From NCBI GenBank assembly GCA_031396695.1, contig JANNLG010000008.1:1-64000 (forward strand): a DNA stretch of 64,000 nucleotides. Reading direction: 5' to 3'. Under the pieces are notes generated by a model. It was given only the letters and a program-made list of their open reading frames with translations. It made no database searches and was not told where the DNA came from. Every line of letters begins with the position of its first letter. The stretch's first letter is position 1. The stretch is from VGRW01 sp031396695 (GTDB lineage: Bacteria; Myxococcota_A; UBA9160; SZUA-336). The position numbers and the translations under genes are program-made. Shown here one piece after another: positions 57,314 through 64,000 of this stretch.

Positions 57314-58414
57314 GTGCACACACTCGAGCACTACGCGCCGCGCGGCGGCCTCTCGATTCCCTGCATCACGTGTCTGGACGCGGGCGGCGAGCCACTCGAC
57401 TCCGATCAGCGCCGGCTCGTGCGCTTCCTGATCCAAGGCGGGCGCGGCGCCGACGTGATCTTCGTGATGGGCACGACCGGCGAGTGGAACCGGCTCGACC
57501 AGCTGCGACGTCACCGCGTGATCCGCGTGGTGGTGGAAGAGACGCGCAAGCACGAGTCGCGGCTCGCGCAGGCGGGACACAATTCGGTGGAGGCCTGGGT
57601 GGGGCTCACCGCCCCGACTCGCGCGGAAACGCTCGAGACTCTGGAGCTCGCGCTCGAGATCGGCGCGCACGCGGGCGTGATCGCGCCGCTCGCGATTCGC
57701 GATGTCGACGACCCGGTGCGCTTCGTCGCGCGCGATGTCGCAGACCTGCTCGACGCGCGCGATCGCAGGCTGCCGATCTTCCTGTACGACAACGCGGACA
57801 TCTCGGCGGGCAGCGTGCCGCACCTGCGCACGAAGTGGGTGAAGCAGCTCTCGCGTCTGGATTTCGTGCGCGGCATCAAGGTCTCGGCGCCGCCGCGAAG
57901 GCTCGGGCACTACACCAAGGCGGCTCGGCAGTTCCGCGACCGCGGCGCGTTCGGCATCTACGTCGGCGAGGCCATGCACATCCTCGAGATGATGCGGCCG
58001 CACACCGGCTTCTGGGGCGCGCTGCGCGAGCACTGGAACCGCTTCCTGCTGCACGACCTGCTGCCGGCTGGCGTCGTCTCGGGCCCCGCGAACCTGATGC
58101 CGCGCGAGTGGCAGCGCGCCTGGCAGGTCGCGGGTGCGGGCGACGTCGAGCGCATGGACGAGCTGGCTCGACTCTTCCGCGCCTTCTCCGCGAGCTACCG
58201 CTTCGCGTCGGGCAAGCGCAGCCTGGCCGCGCTGAAGCGCGGACTGCGGCTGCGCGGCGTGTTGTCGAGCGACGCCGTCGCGCGCGGCACCGCGGCGTTC
58301 ACGGGTGATGAGGGCGTGCGCTTCGACGAGTCGATGGCGAAGCTGCTGGCCGACGTCGATGCGGTGCTGCCCGCGCGCTGGCGTTCGGATCCCACCTGCG
58401 CGGAGGAGCCGTGA
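57314..58414 (+). CDS. DHDPS/NAL-family aldolase
   Basis: A 366-residue class I aldolase of the DapA/N-acetylneuraminate lyase superfamily. GTTGEW (53-58) is the GTTGE carboxylate site, Tyr158 in FLYDN the proton relay and Lys189 in RGIKVSA the Schiff-base lysine. It is about 70 residues longer than DapA, with an extended C-terminus. Position after a sugar- or peptide-type ABC importer and before a sugar kinase suggests cleavage of a 2-keto-3-deoxy acid rather than lysine synthesis. The substrate is unknown. Confidence 0.85.
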   Translation: MHTLEHYAPRGGLSIPCITCLDAGGEPLDSDQRRLVRFLIQGGRGADVIFVMGTTGEWNRLDQLRRHRVIRVVVEETRKHESRLAQAGHNSVEAWVGLTAPTRAETLETLELALEIGAHAGVIAPLAIRDVDDPVRFVARDVADLLDARDRRLPIFLYDNADISAGSVPHLRTKWVKQLSRLDFVRGIKVSAPPRRLGHYTKAARQFRDRGAFGIYVGEAMHILEMMRPHTGFWGALREHWNRFLLHDLLPAGVVSGPANLMPREWQRAWQVAGAGDVERMDELARLFRAFSASYRFASGKRSLAALKRGLRLRGVLSSDAVARGTAAFTGDEGVRFDESMAKLLADVDAVLPARWRSDPTCAEEP

Positions 58415-60027
58415 GCGCGAAGTCAAAGTCGTGGGACGTCGCCGGAACCGGTAGCATGGTGGTCGACGAGATCCACCTCGTGAAGCGGATCCTGGGCGCC
58501 GACGAGAAGAGCCTGTTGCGCGCCGACGAGAGCGGCAGCTCCGTGCGCCGACTCGTCGGCGGCGTGGTGCTGAATCACCTGGGCTGGGCGCGCGCGTTGG
58601 GCTTGCGCACCGCGATCTTCGGCAAGCAGGGCGACGACCCGAACGGTCGCTACCTGCGCGCGGGCATGGAACGGCTCGGCATCGTGCACCACATCGAGCT
58701 CGGCGGCAGCGCGTCCTCGTTCGCTCAGGTCTACGTCGATCCGAGCGGCGCGCGCGCGATCTACATGGCGCGCGGCGCCACCGGCGAGTACACGCCCGAC
58801 GAGGTCGAGTCTCTACACCGTTCGGTGATCGGCGACTCCGCCGTGGTCACGAGCGAGGTCTCACAGCTTCCGCTCGCGACCGTGATTCGCGTGCTCGAGC
58901 TGGCGCGCGCGGCGGGCGCGCGCACCGTGGTCGACCTCGACGTCGGGCTGGCCGACTCGGTGCCCGTGCTCGGCAGCCGCGAAGAGCTGCTCGCGCTGCT
59001 GAAGCTCGCCGACGTGATCAAGCCGTCGCTCTCCGCGCTCGACGGCATCGTCGCGCCCGGCACCGCTCGCGCGCGCGCTCGCGAGCTCGCCGAGCTCACG
59101 GGTGCGAAGCTGATCGCGCTCACGCTCGGGCCGGCCGGGTCGCTCCTGCTCTCGGAAGGCGAGGCGATCGCGGTACCCGCCGCTCAAGTCGGCGTTGTCG
59201 ACACGACCGGCGCGGGCGACGCGTTCCTCGGCGGGCTGCTCGCGGGCCTGCACGCAGGGCTCGATCTCGAGTCCGCGGCGAAGCTCGGCAACGCCTGCGG
59301 CGGCGCATGCTGCGAGCAGATCGGCGCCTTCCCCGACCACGCCGAGCGCGCGCGCACGCGCGTGCTCGAGCTGTACGCGGCGCTCGGCGGCGGACCGCTG
59401 ATGCTGCGTCCGCCCAGTCGTGACCCGAGCGGCGCGCAGCGCGCGGTCGCCGAGTTTCTCGAGATCGTGCCCGCCGAGCTCGCGCAGGTGGCCGCGCGCA
59501 CCGACCCGCAGGCGCTCAACGCTGCGGCCGAGCTGATCCTCGAGGCCGAGAGCGCGGGCGGCCGTGTGCACGTGACCGGCGTCGGCAAGCCCGAGCACGT
59601 CGCGCGCTACGCGGCGTCGCTGCTCTCGAGCACCGGCACGCCGGCGTCGTTCCTGCACGGCACCGAGGTGACACACGGAAGCGTCGGACAGATCCGGCCC
59701 GGCGACGTCGTGATCGCGATCTCGAACAGCGGCGCGACGGAAGAGCTCGTGCGCGCGGTCGACGCGCTGCGCCAGTTCGGCGGCCGCGTGATCGCCGTGA
59801 CCGGCGACCCCGACTCCAAGCTCGCGCGCTGCGCCGAGGTCGTTCTCGCCGCCCGCGTCACCCGCGAAGGCGACGCACTCGGCTTCGCTCCCCGCGCCAG
59901 CATCCTCGCCGAAACCCTCGTCCTCGCCGCCCTCTCGGTGCAGCTCCAGGAATCCAAAGGCCTCACCCGCGAAGACTACGCCCGCCGCCACCCCGCCGGC
60001 GAGCTAGGCAAGCGCAGCAAGACCTAG
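58411..60027 (+). CDS. PfkB sugar kinase fused to a SIS isomerase domain
   Basis: A 538-residue two-domain protein. Residues 8-325 form a PfkB/ribokinase domain: GGVVLNHLGWARALGL, sugar-binding N-terminus, and the catalytic DTTGAGDAF at 264-272. Residues 365-530 form a sugar isomerase (SIS) domain like KdsD/GutQ: GVGKPEHVARYAASLLSSTG, the ISNSGATEEL phosphate loop and the terminal YARRHPAGELGKR with the catalytic-type His. KdsD's CBS pair is absent. One chain would thus phosphorylate and isomerise a sugar. GTG start overlaps the aldolase stop. Confidence 0.88.
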   Translation: MSAKSKSWDVAGTGSMVVDEIHLVKRILGADEKSLLRADESGSSVRRLVGGVVLNHLGWARALGLRTAIFGKQGDDPNGRYLRAGMERLGIVHHIELGGSASSFAQVYVDPSGARAIYMARGATGEYTPDEVESLHRSVIGDSAVVTSEVSQLPLATVIRVLELARAAGARTVVDLDVGLADSVPVLGSREELLALLKLADVIKPSLSALDGIVAPGTARARARELAELTGAKLIALTLGPAGSLLLSEGEAIAVPAAQVGVVDTTGAGDAFLGGLLAGLHAGLDLESAAKLGNACGGACCEQIGAFPDHAERARTRVLELYAALGGGPLMLRPPSRDPSGAQRAVAEFLEIVPAELAQVAARTDPQALNAAAELILEAESAGGRVHVTGVGKPEHVARYAASLLSSTGTPASFLHGTEVTHGSVGQIRPGDVVIAISNSGATEELVRAVDALRQFGGRVIAVTGDPDSKLARCAEVVLAARVTREGDALGFAPRASILAETLVLAALSVQLQESKGLTREDYARRHPAGELGKRSKT

Positions 60028-60038
60028 CGCGGTCCGGG

Positions 60039-62261
60039 TCACCGCTCGATCTGGAAGCCCCCGCCACCATCCGGCGTCGGCTCCGATCCGGGATCCGATT
60101 CCGCGGCCTCGCCGGAAGGCCCCGGCTCGACCTGCTGCAGGCCGAGCGGGTCCTCGATGCGGATGCCCTGCTGCAGCCCGGACTCCGCGTCGCGCGCGGT
60201 CACGGCCAGGATTCCGTTCTCGTCGATGCGAAAAGCCACTTCGATCTTCGGCTCCATGCGGCGCACGGGCGCGATGCCCTCGAGGATGAACGAGCCGAGC
60301 AGCTGGTTGTCGCTGACGGTCTTGCCGCGGCCCTGGAAGACGCGGATCTCGACCTCGGCCTGACCGTCCTGATTGGTCGTGAAGATGCGCTGGAGCTGCG
60401 ACGGCACGACCACGTTCTGATCGATCAGCACCGTGAACAGGTCGCCCGCCGTCGCGATGCCGAGCGGCAGCGACGTCACGTCGCGCAGATTCACGCGCCG
60501 CGCGCGCTTGTGCTCGGTCGCGGTCTTGATCTGCTGCAGCGCCTCGTCCGACGCGCCCTTGGCGCCGGCGATGCTCTCGTTCAGGCGTTCCTTGGCGACC
60601 TCGATCAGCTTCGAGGCCTCGCCGTCGCCGCCGCCGTCGCGGTTGTTCAGATCGAGAGCGAGCTGCTCGATCAGCTCGGCGGCCTTGTAGTCGAGCTGCA
60701 GGAGCTCGTCCTTCAGACCCTTCACGGCCGTGGGCAGATCTTCTTCGTCCTCGGCGCTGCTCGAGGGCCGATTCTTGAGCGTGATCGCGCTGCGCTTGGG
60801 CGCGGGCTTCGCGGCCGGCTTCGCGATCTGCGCGTGGGTGTTGTCGAGGATGCGCGGCGAGTCGTCCTCTTCAGGCTCGGAGACGCCGAACGTGATCGGG
60901 CCGAGCGTGCCGGGATCCGTCTCCTCGAATTCGGGCGGGAGCGTGCCATCGGCCTCGGTGGCCTGAAGCAGCGTCTGCAGGCGCGCGGCCAGGCCCCGGT
61001 CGTCGAGCGGACGCGCGCGCAGCTCCTCGACCTCTTTCACGATCTTGCGCGCGACCTCTGTCTGGCGCAGCGCGACTTCGAAGGCGTCCTCGGCGGCGTC
61101 GTGCGCTTCCTGCTGCAGCGCGTCCGCTGACAGCGAATAGGCGAAGAGCGCCGCGCCGACCGCGACCACCTCGTCGGGATTGATGTCGCGGCGCGGCTCC
61201 TTCGAGAAGAAGTCCTTGACCGCCTCGCGCACCGCCAGCATGCGGCTCTGGCCGCCGACCAGCAGCACCTCTCCGACCTCGCCGCGCGAGATGCGCGCCG
61301 TCGAGAGGCCGCGCTCGCACAGCTCGAGCGTGCGCGCGATCAGCGGCTGACACAGCGCCTCCATCTGCTTGCGCGAGAGCGCGCACGTGAAGTTCACCTG
61401 CTCGCCGCTCGCGAGCTTGGCGAGAAACGGCAGGTCGATGTTCGCGACTTCGGCGGCGGCGAGCTCGATCTTGGCCTTCTCGGCCGCTTCCTTCAGGCGC
61501 AGCCGCGCGGCGGGCTCGGCCGACAGATCCGTGCCGTGGGCCTTCTTGAATTGCTGCTCGAGCCACTCGGCGATCGCGTAGTCGAAGTCCTCGCCGCCGA
61601 GATACGAATCACCGTCGGTGGCGATCACCTCGAACGTGTTGCCGCGCGCGCGCATGACCGTGACGTCGAAGGTCCCGCCGCCCAGGTCGTAGACCGCGAG
61701 CGTGAAGTCCTTGTGCTTCTTGTAGCCGTAGGCGAACGCGGCCGCGGTCGGCTCGTTGATCAGCCGCAGCACTTCGAGGCCGGCGTACTCGGCCGCGAGC
61801 TTGGTCGCCTTGCGCTGCACGTCGTTGAAGTGCGCGGGCACGGAGATGACGGCCTGCGACACGGGCTCGCCGAGCGCCCTCTCCGCGACTTCCTTCACGC
61901 GCTGCAGGATCTTGGCCGAGACCTCGACCGGTGTGAGCTGTGCGCCGCCGACCTCGAGCAAAACCCCGCCGAGCGGGCTCGGCGACAGCTTGTAGGGCAG
62001 GCGGGCGGCCGCGGCGCGCACCTCGTTCGACTCGAAGGTGTGGCCGATCAGGCGCTTGACTGCGATCACCGTGCTTTGGGGCGAGGTGACCGAGTGGCGC
62101 TTGGCGGCGGCGCCGACCAGCTCCCGGCCCTGGTGGATCGCGACGCAGGAGGGGGTCGTCGTGCGAGCCTCGTCCGCAAGAACGACCGCCTTGCCGTCTT
62201 TGACGACGGCTACGCAGCTGTTCAGCGTTCCGAGATCGATGCCGACTACCGGCCCCGCCAC
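60039..62261 (-). CDS. Hsp70-family chaperone with large internal insertion
   Basis: A 740-residue Hsp70. The ATPase domain is complete (residues 1-378): GIDLGTLNSC, VPAHFNDVQRKATKLAAEYA, INEPTAAAFAYGY, YDLGGGTFDVTV, LVGGQSRM. A segment of about 210 residues (379-586) follows: an amphipathic helix pair, an acidic Pro-rich linker (435-510) and two long helices (511-586). Only then comes the substrate beta domain (587-702, DVTSLPLGIATAGDLFTVLI). The C-terminal lid is missing; an acidic Gly-rich tail ends the protein. It is not the housekeeping dnaK. The GTG start has a GGGAG site; dnaJ and grpE are not adjacent. Confidence 0.88.
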   Translation of the reverse strand: MAGPVVGIDLGTLNSCVAVVKDGKAVVLADEARTTTPSCVAIHQGRELVGAAAKRHSVTSPQSTVIAVKRLIGHTFESNEVRAAAARLPYKLSPSPLGGVLLEVGGAQLTPVEVSAKILQRVKEVAERALGEPVSQAVISVPAHFNDVQRKATKLAAEYAGLEVLRLINEPTAAAFAYGYKKHKDFTLAVYDLGGGTFDVTVMRARGNTFEVIATDGDSYLGGEDFDYAIAEWLEQQFKKAHGTDLSAEPAARLRLKEAAEKAKIELAAAEVANIDLPFLAKLASGEQVNFTCALSRKQMEALCQPLIARTLELCERGLSTARISRGEVGEVLLVGGQSRMLAVREAVKDFFSKEPRRDINPDEVVAVGAALFAYSLSADALQQEAHDAAEDAFEVALRQTEVARKIVKEVEELRARPLDDRGLAARLQTLLQATEADGTLPPEFEETDPGTLGPITFGVSEPEEDDSPRILDNTHAQIAKPAAKPAPKRSAITLKNRPSSSAEDEEDLPTAVKGLKDELLQLDYKAAELIEQLALDLNNRDGGGDGEASKLIEVAKERLNESIAGAKGASDEALQQIKTATEHKRARRVNLRDVTSLPLGIATAGDLFTVLIDQNVVVPSQLQRIFTTNQDGQAEVEIRVFQGRGKTVSDNQLLGSFILEGIAPVRRMEPKIEVAFRIDENGILAVTARDAESGLQQGIRIEDPLGLQQVEPGPSGEAAESDPGSEPTPDGGGGFQIER

Positions 62262-62349
62262 GTCTCCCTATCGGCAGGGGTGCGCCGCTGTTGAGGCGAT
62301 GGGGCGCTGGCACGCGGCTTCGCCGGGGTCTAAGGTACGCCCTCCGGTC

Positions 62350-62425
62350 GGGGATGTAGCTCAGCTGGGAGAGCGCTGCGTTCGCAACGCAGAGGTCGGC
62401 GGTTCGATCCCGCTCATCTCCACCA
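62350..62425 (+). tRNA. tRNA-Ala (anticodon CGC)
   Basis: A complete 76-base cloverleaf with encoded CCA (62423-62425). The acceptor stem GGGGATG/CATCTCC includes the G3-U70 pair that identifies tRNA-Ala. The D-arm is GCTC-AGCTGGGA-GAGC, the anticodon stem CTGCG/CGCAG encloses TTCGCAA with anticodon CGC (reads GCG), and the T-loop is TTCGATC. A weak promoter may lie at 62308-62336 (TGGCAC, 17 bases, TAAGGT). Confidence 0.97.
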
Positions 62426-62509
62426 AAGCTTCCCTGCGACCCGTGGCGCGAACGTCGGCTCCGGATCGCAGGAGTGCGGACCCGCGAAGCCCCGAATCGA
62501 GCGAAGGCG

Positions 62510-62791
62510 CTAGATCTCGTCGAGCAGGACGATCTCCGGGCGCCCGTCGAGCACCGCCACGAAGCCGGCGCCGTGCGCGCGCAGGTTCTGGCCGTGCTGC
62601 TTGAAGGCCTCTTCGCTTTCGTACTTCTCGTAGGCGACGAAGACGCACGGGTCGTCTTTCTTCTGGTGGAACACGTAGGCGGTGGTGCCGGGCTCGTTCG
62701 CGCGCACGTTGGCGGCGAGCGTGCGCAGGAAGCTCTTGGCCTCGTCGATCTTGTCCGCTTTGACGCGCAGGGTCGCGACTACGCTGGGCAT
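62510..62791 (-). CDS. Antibiotic biosynthesis monooxygenase (ABM/YgiN) domain protein
   Basis: A 93-residue dimeric alpha-beta barrel protein. VVATLRVKADKIDEAKSFLR, then ANEPGTTAYVFHQKKDDP and VAYEKYESEEAFKQHGQN are the ABM signature. Relatives are cofactor-free monooxygenases or quinol-active YgiN proteins; many have unknown substrates. It is convergent with the tRNA gene and separately transcribed. The ATG at 62791 matches the domain start. Confidence 0.87.
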   Translation of the reverse strand: MPSVVATLRVKADKIDEAKSFLRTLAANVRANEPGTTAYVFHQKKDDPCVFVAYEKYESEEAFKQHGQNLRAHGAGFVAVLDGRPEIVLLDEI

Positions 62792-62945
62792 GGGGCTGGC
62801 TCCGTTGCGGTGGTTGAACCGCAGTCTGCACGAACGCTCTGGCGGCGGGCAATTCCAGGCCGCCGCCGCGCCCTTTCTGCCGCTCCCCGGACCCTCCAAC
62901 CCCTTGCCCTCTATCACTTTTTCACAATCCGGGTCACCCTATGCC

Positions 62946-63887
62946 ATGTCCATCCAGGCGATCCTCGTGGCCGGCGACCGGGGCGCGAGCCGCGCAATCC
63001 GCGGGCGCAGCAAGGCGTTCGTCGAGGTCGCCGGCAAGCCCATGGTCGTGCACGTGCTCGAATCGCTCCTGCACACGCCCGAGGTCTCCGAGATCTACGT
63101 GGTCGGGAATCCCGTGCGGCTCGAACGCGAGATCGCCGCGTTCGGGTGCCTCGCGCTCGCCGCCGCGCGCGGCTGCCCCGTCCACGTGGTGCCGCAGCGC
63201 GAGACCCTGTACGCGAACGTCTGGCACACATTTCTGCGTACGCTGCGGCCGAACGCGCAGCGCGATGACGCGCACGCCGTGCTGGTCGTGCCGGCCGACA
63301 TCCCCGTCGTGATTCCGGAAGAGCTGTCGCTGTTCGTCGCGCGCGCACAGGCCTGCGGCGGCGACTACGTGGTCGGACTCTCGCCCGAGTCGGCGCTCGC
63401 TCCGTTCGCGCCGCGCGACGGCGCGCCCGGCATCGAGATGGCGTACTTCAATCTGCGCGAAGGGCGCTTCCGCCAGAACAACCTGCACTTCGTGCGCGCG
63501 CTGCGCTTCGGCAACCGCCACTACGTCGAGGACATGTACGAGAACCGCTACCAGAAGGAGCTCGGCAGCCAGGTTGCGCTGGCCTGGCGCGTGCTGCGCA
63601 AGGAATGGCGGAACCTCTGGGTGCTCGGCTGCTATTTCGGGATCCACGTCGCGGGCGTGCTGCACCGGCGCGGCTACGTGGCCGCTTCCGACCGGGTGCG
63701 CTCGTGGGTGCCTCTGGCGATGATCGACCGCGCGGCCAGCGCGCTCCTGCGCACGCGCTTCACGACCGTGACGACGGAGATCGGAGGCGCCGCCATCGAC
63801 GTCGACAACGAGGCCGACCTCGAGGTGGTCGAGAAGATGCTCGAGCGCTGGAAGGCCATGCAGGCCCGGCACGCGCGCGCGGCCTGA
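62946..63887 (+). CDS. MobA-like NTP transferase domain protein
   Basis: A 313-residue nucleotidyltransferase fold. It starts SIQAILVAGDRGASRAIRGR, with GKPMVVHVLESL and the VVPADIP metal-binding motif, and ends with IDVDNEADLEVVEKML. This is the pattern of MobA/IspD/MurU-like enzymes. The central helix-rich region (residues 190-260, containing YVEDMYENRYQKELGSQVALA) is not typical. It may activate a sugar phosphate or a cofactor; the substrate is not evident. Confidence 0.82.
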   Translation: MSIQAILVAGDRGASRAIRGRSKAFVEVAGKPMVVHVLESLLHTPEVSEIYVVGNPVRLEREIAAFGCLALAAARGCPVHVVPQRETLYANVWHTFLRTLRPNAQRDDAHAVLVVPADIPVVIPEELSLFVARAQACGGDYVVGLSPESALAPFAPRDGAPGIEMAYFNLREGRFRQNNLHFVRALRFGNRHYVEDMYENRYQKELGSQVALAWRVLRKEWRNLWVLGCYFGIHVAGVLHRRGYVAASDRVRSWVPLAMIDRAASALLRTRFTTVTTEIGGAAIDVDNEADLEVVEKMLERWKAMQARHARAA

Positions 63888-63926
63888 GCCCGGCCCGAGC
63901 GGGAGCGAGGGGCTATCCTGGTTCGC

Positions 63927-64000
63927 GTGTCGAACCTGTTCGAGACGGTGACCGGGCAACGCTCCGCGCTTCGCGACCTGTCGGAGCGCGGGCTTGTGCG
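63927..64000 (+). CDS. Start of an unidentified gene (cut by window end)
   Basis: An open frame starts at GTG 63927 (SNLFETVTGQRSALRDLSER) and runs to the edge. Only 24 residues are visible, and the GAGGGG site lies somewhat far upstream, so neither the start nor the product is certain. Confidence 0.35.
   Translation, partial: MSNLFETVTGQRSALRDLSERGLV

Noticed and set aside
53455..60027. Sulfoquinovose (sulfoglycolysis) operon, given PfkB, aldolase, SIS and a sulfatase in the window
   Set aside because: The sulfatase lies about 15 kb away in another transcript, no sulfoquinovosidase is present, and the aldolase is DapA-type. The evidence is too thin to name this pathway.

Overview
The window is about 64 kb of very GC-rich bacterial chromosome, densely coded, with GTG and TTG starts used almost as often as ATG and many gene pairs overlapping by four bases (ATGA, GTGA or TTGA). 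It is centred on the replication origin: dnaA, dnaN, gyrB and gyrA lie next to rpmH, rnpA, yidD, yidC, jag/khpB, rsmG, parA and parB. A bactofilin gene directly behind parAB, two F0 b-subunit genes, a homologue of the Myxococcus MXAN_5187 C-terminal domain and the overall gene order suggest a deltaproteobacterial lineage (Myxococcota or a close relative). This placement is inference from gene content, not a phylogeny.

Layout. 0.1-2.9 kb: DoxX, a CorA metal transporter, an RlmE/FtsJ-type methyltransferase and a stand-alone ribosomal protein L3 gene. 3.0-13.0 kb (+): an overlapping chain mfd, a parvulin lipoprotein, surA, pdxA, uvrA and a degenerate CPBP membrane protein. 13.0-14.8 kb (-): tmk, pnuC and an NR-kinase-type gene (nicotinamide riboside salvage). 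15.1-22.9 kb (-): gyrB, gyrA, hemL, atpZ, atpI, atpB, atpE, tightly packed and closed by a strong intrinsic terminator. 23.1-25.7 kb (-): dnaN and dnaA, with a probable oriC between them. 25.9-32.1 kb (+): rpmH to bactofilin. 32.3-39.7 kb (+): b', b, delta, alpha, gamma, beta and epsilon subunits of ATP synthase, then a sulfatase. The ATP synthase is therefore split into an F0 block and an F1 block on either side of the origin.

39.7-46.1 kb (-): bioF, bioA, bioD, an MXAN_5187-type protein, a DegT aminotransferase and a serine hydrolase. 46.2-52.3 kb (+): a polyprenyl diphosphate synthase, a ComEA-type protein, a BtuFCD-type ABC importer, enolase and a secreted unknown. 52.3-53.3 kb (-): a degenerate histidine-kinase-like membrane protein and a 77-aa unknown. 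53.5-60.0 kb (+): a peptide-type ABC importer (binding protein and two permeases, no ATPase), a DapA/NAL-family aldolase and a sugar kinase fused to a sugar isomerase domain. This looks like an undescribed uptake and catabolic operon. 60.0-64.0 kb: an Hsp70 with a large internal insertion, tRNA-Ala(CGC), a monooxygenase-like protein, a nucleotidyltransferase and the start of one more gene.

The most noteworthy points are: a frameshift in atpD inside a GC dinucleotide run; a DnaA lacking the usual sensor I and sensor II residues and with an altered DNA-recognition motif; GyrA with natural replacements at both main quinolone-contact positions; the Hsp70 whose helical insertion precedes the substrate domain; the kinase-isomerase fusion operon; and two adjacent genes (corA, rlmE) whose conserved N-termini precede any standard start codon.
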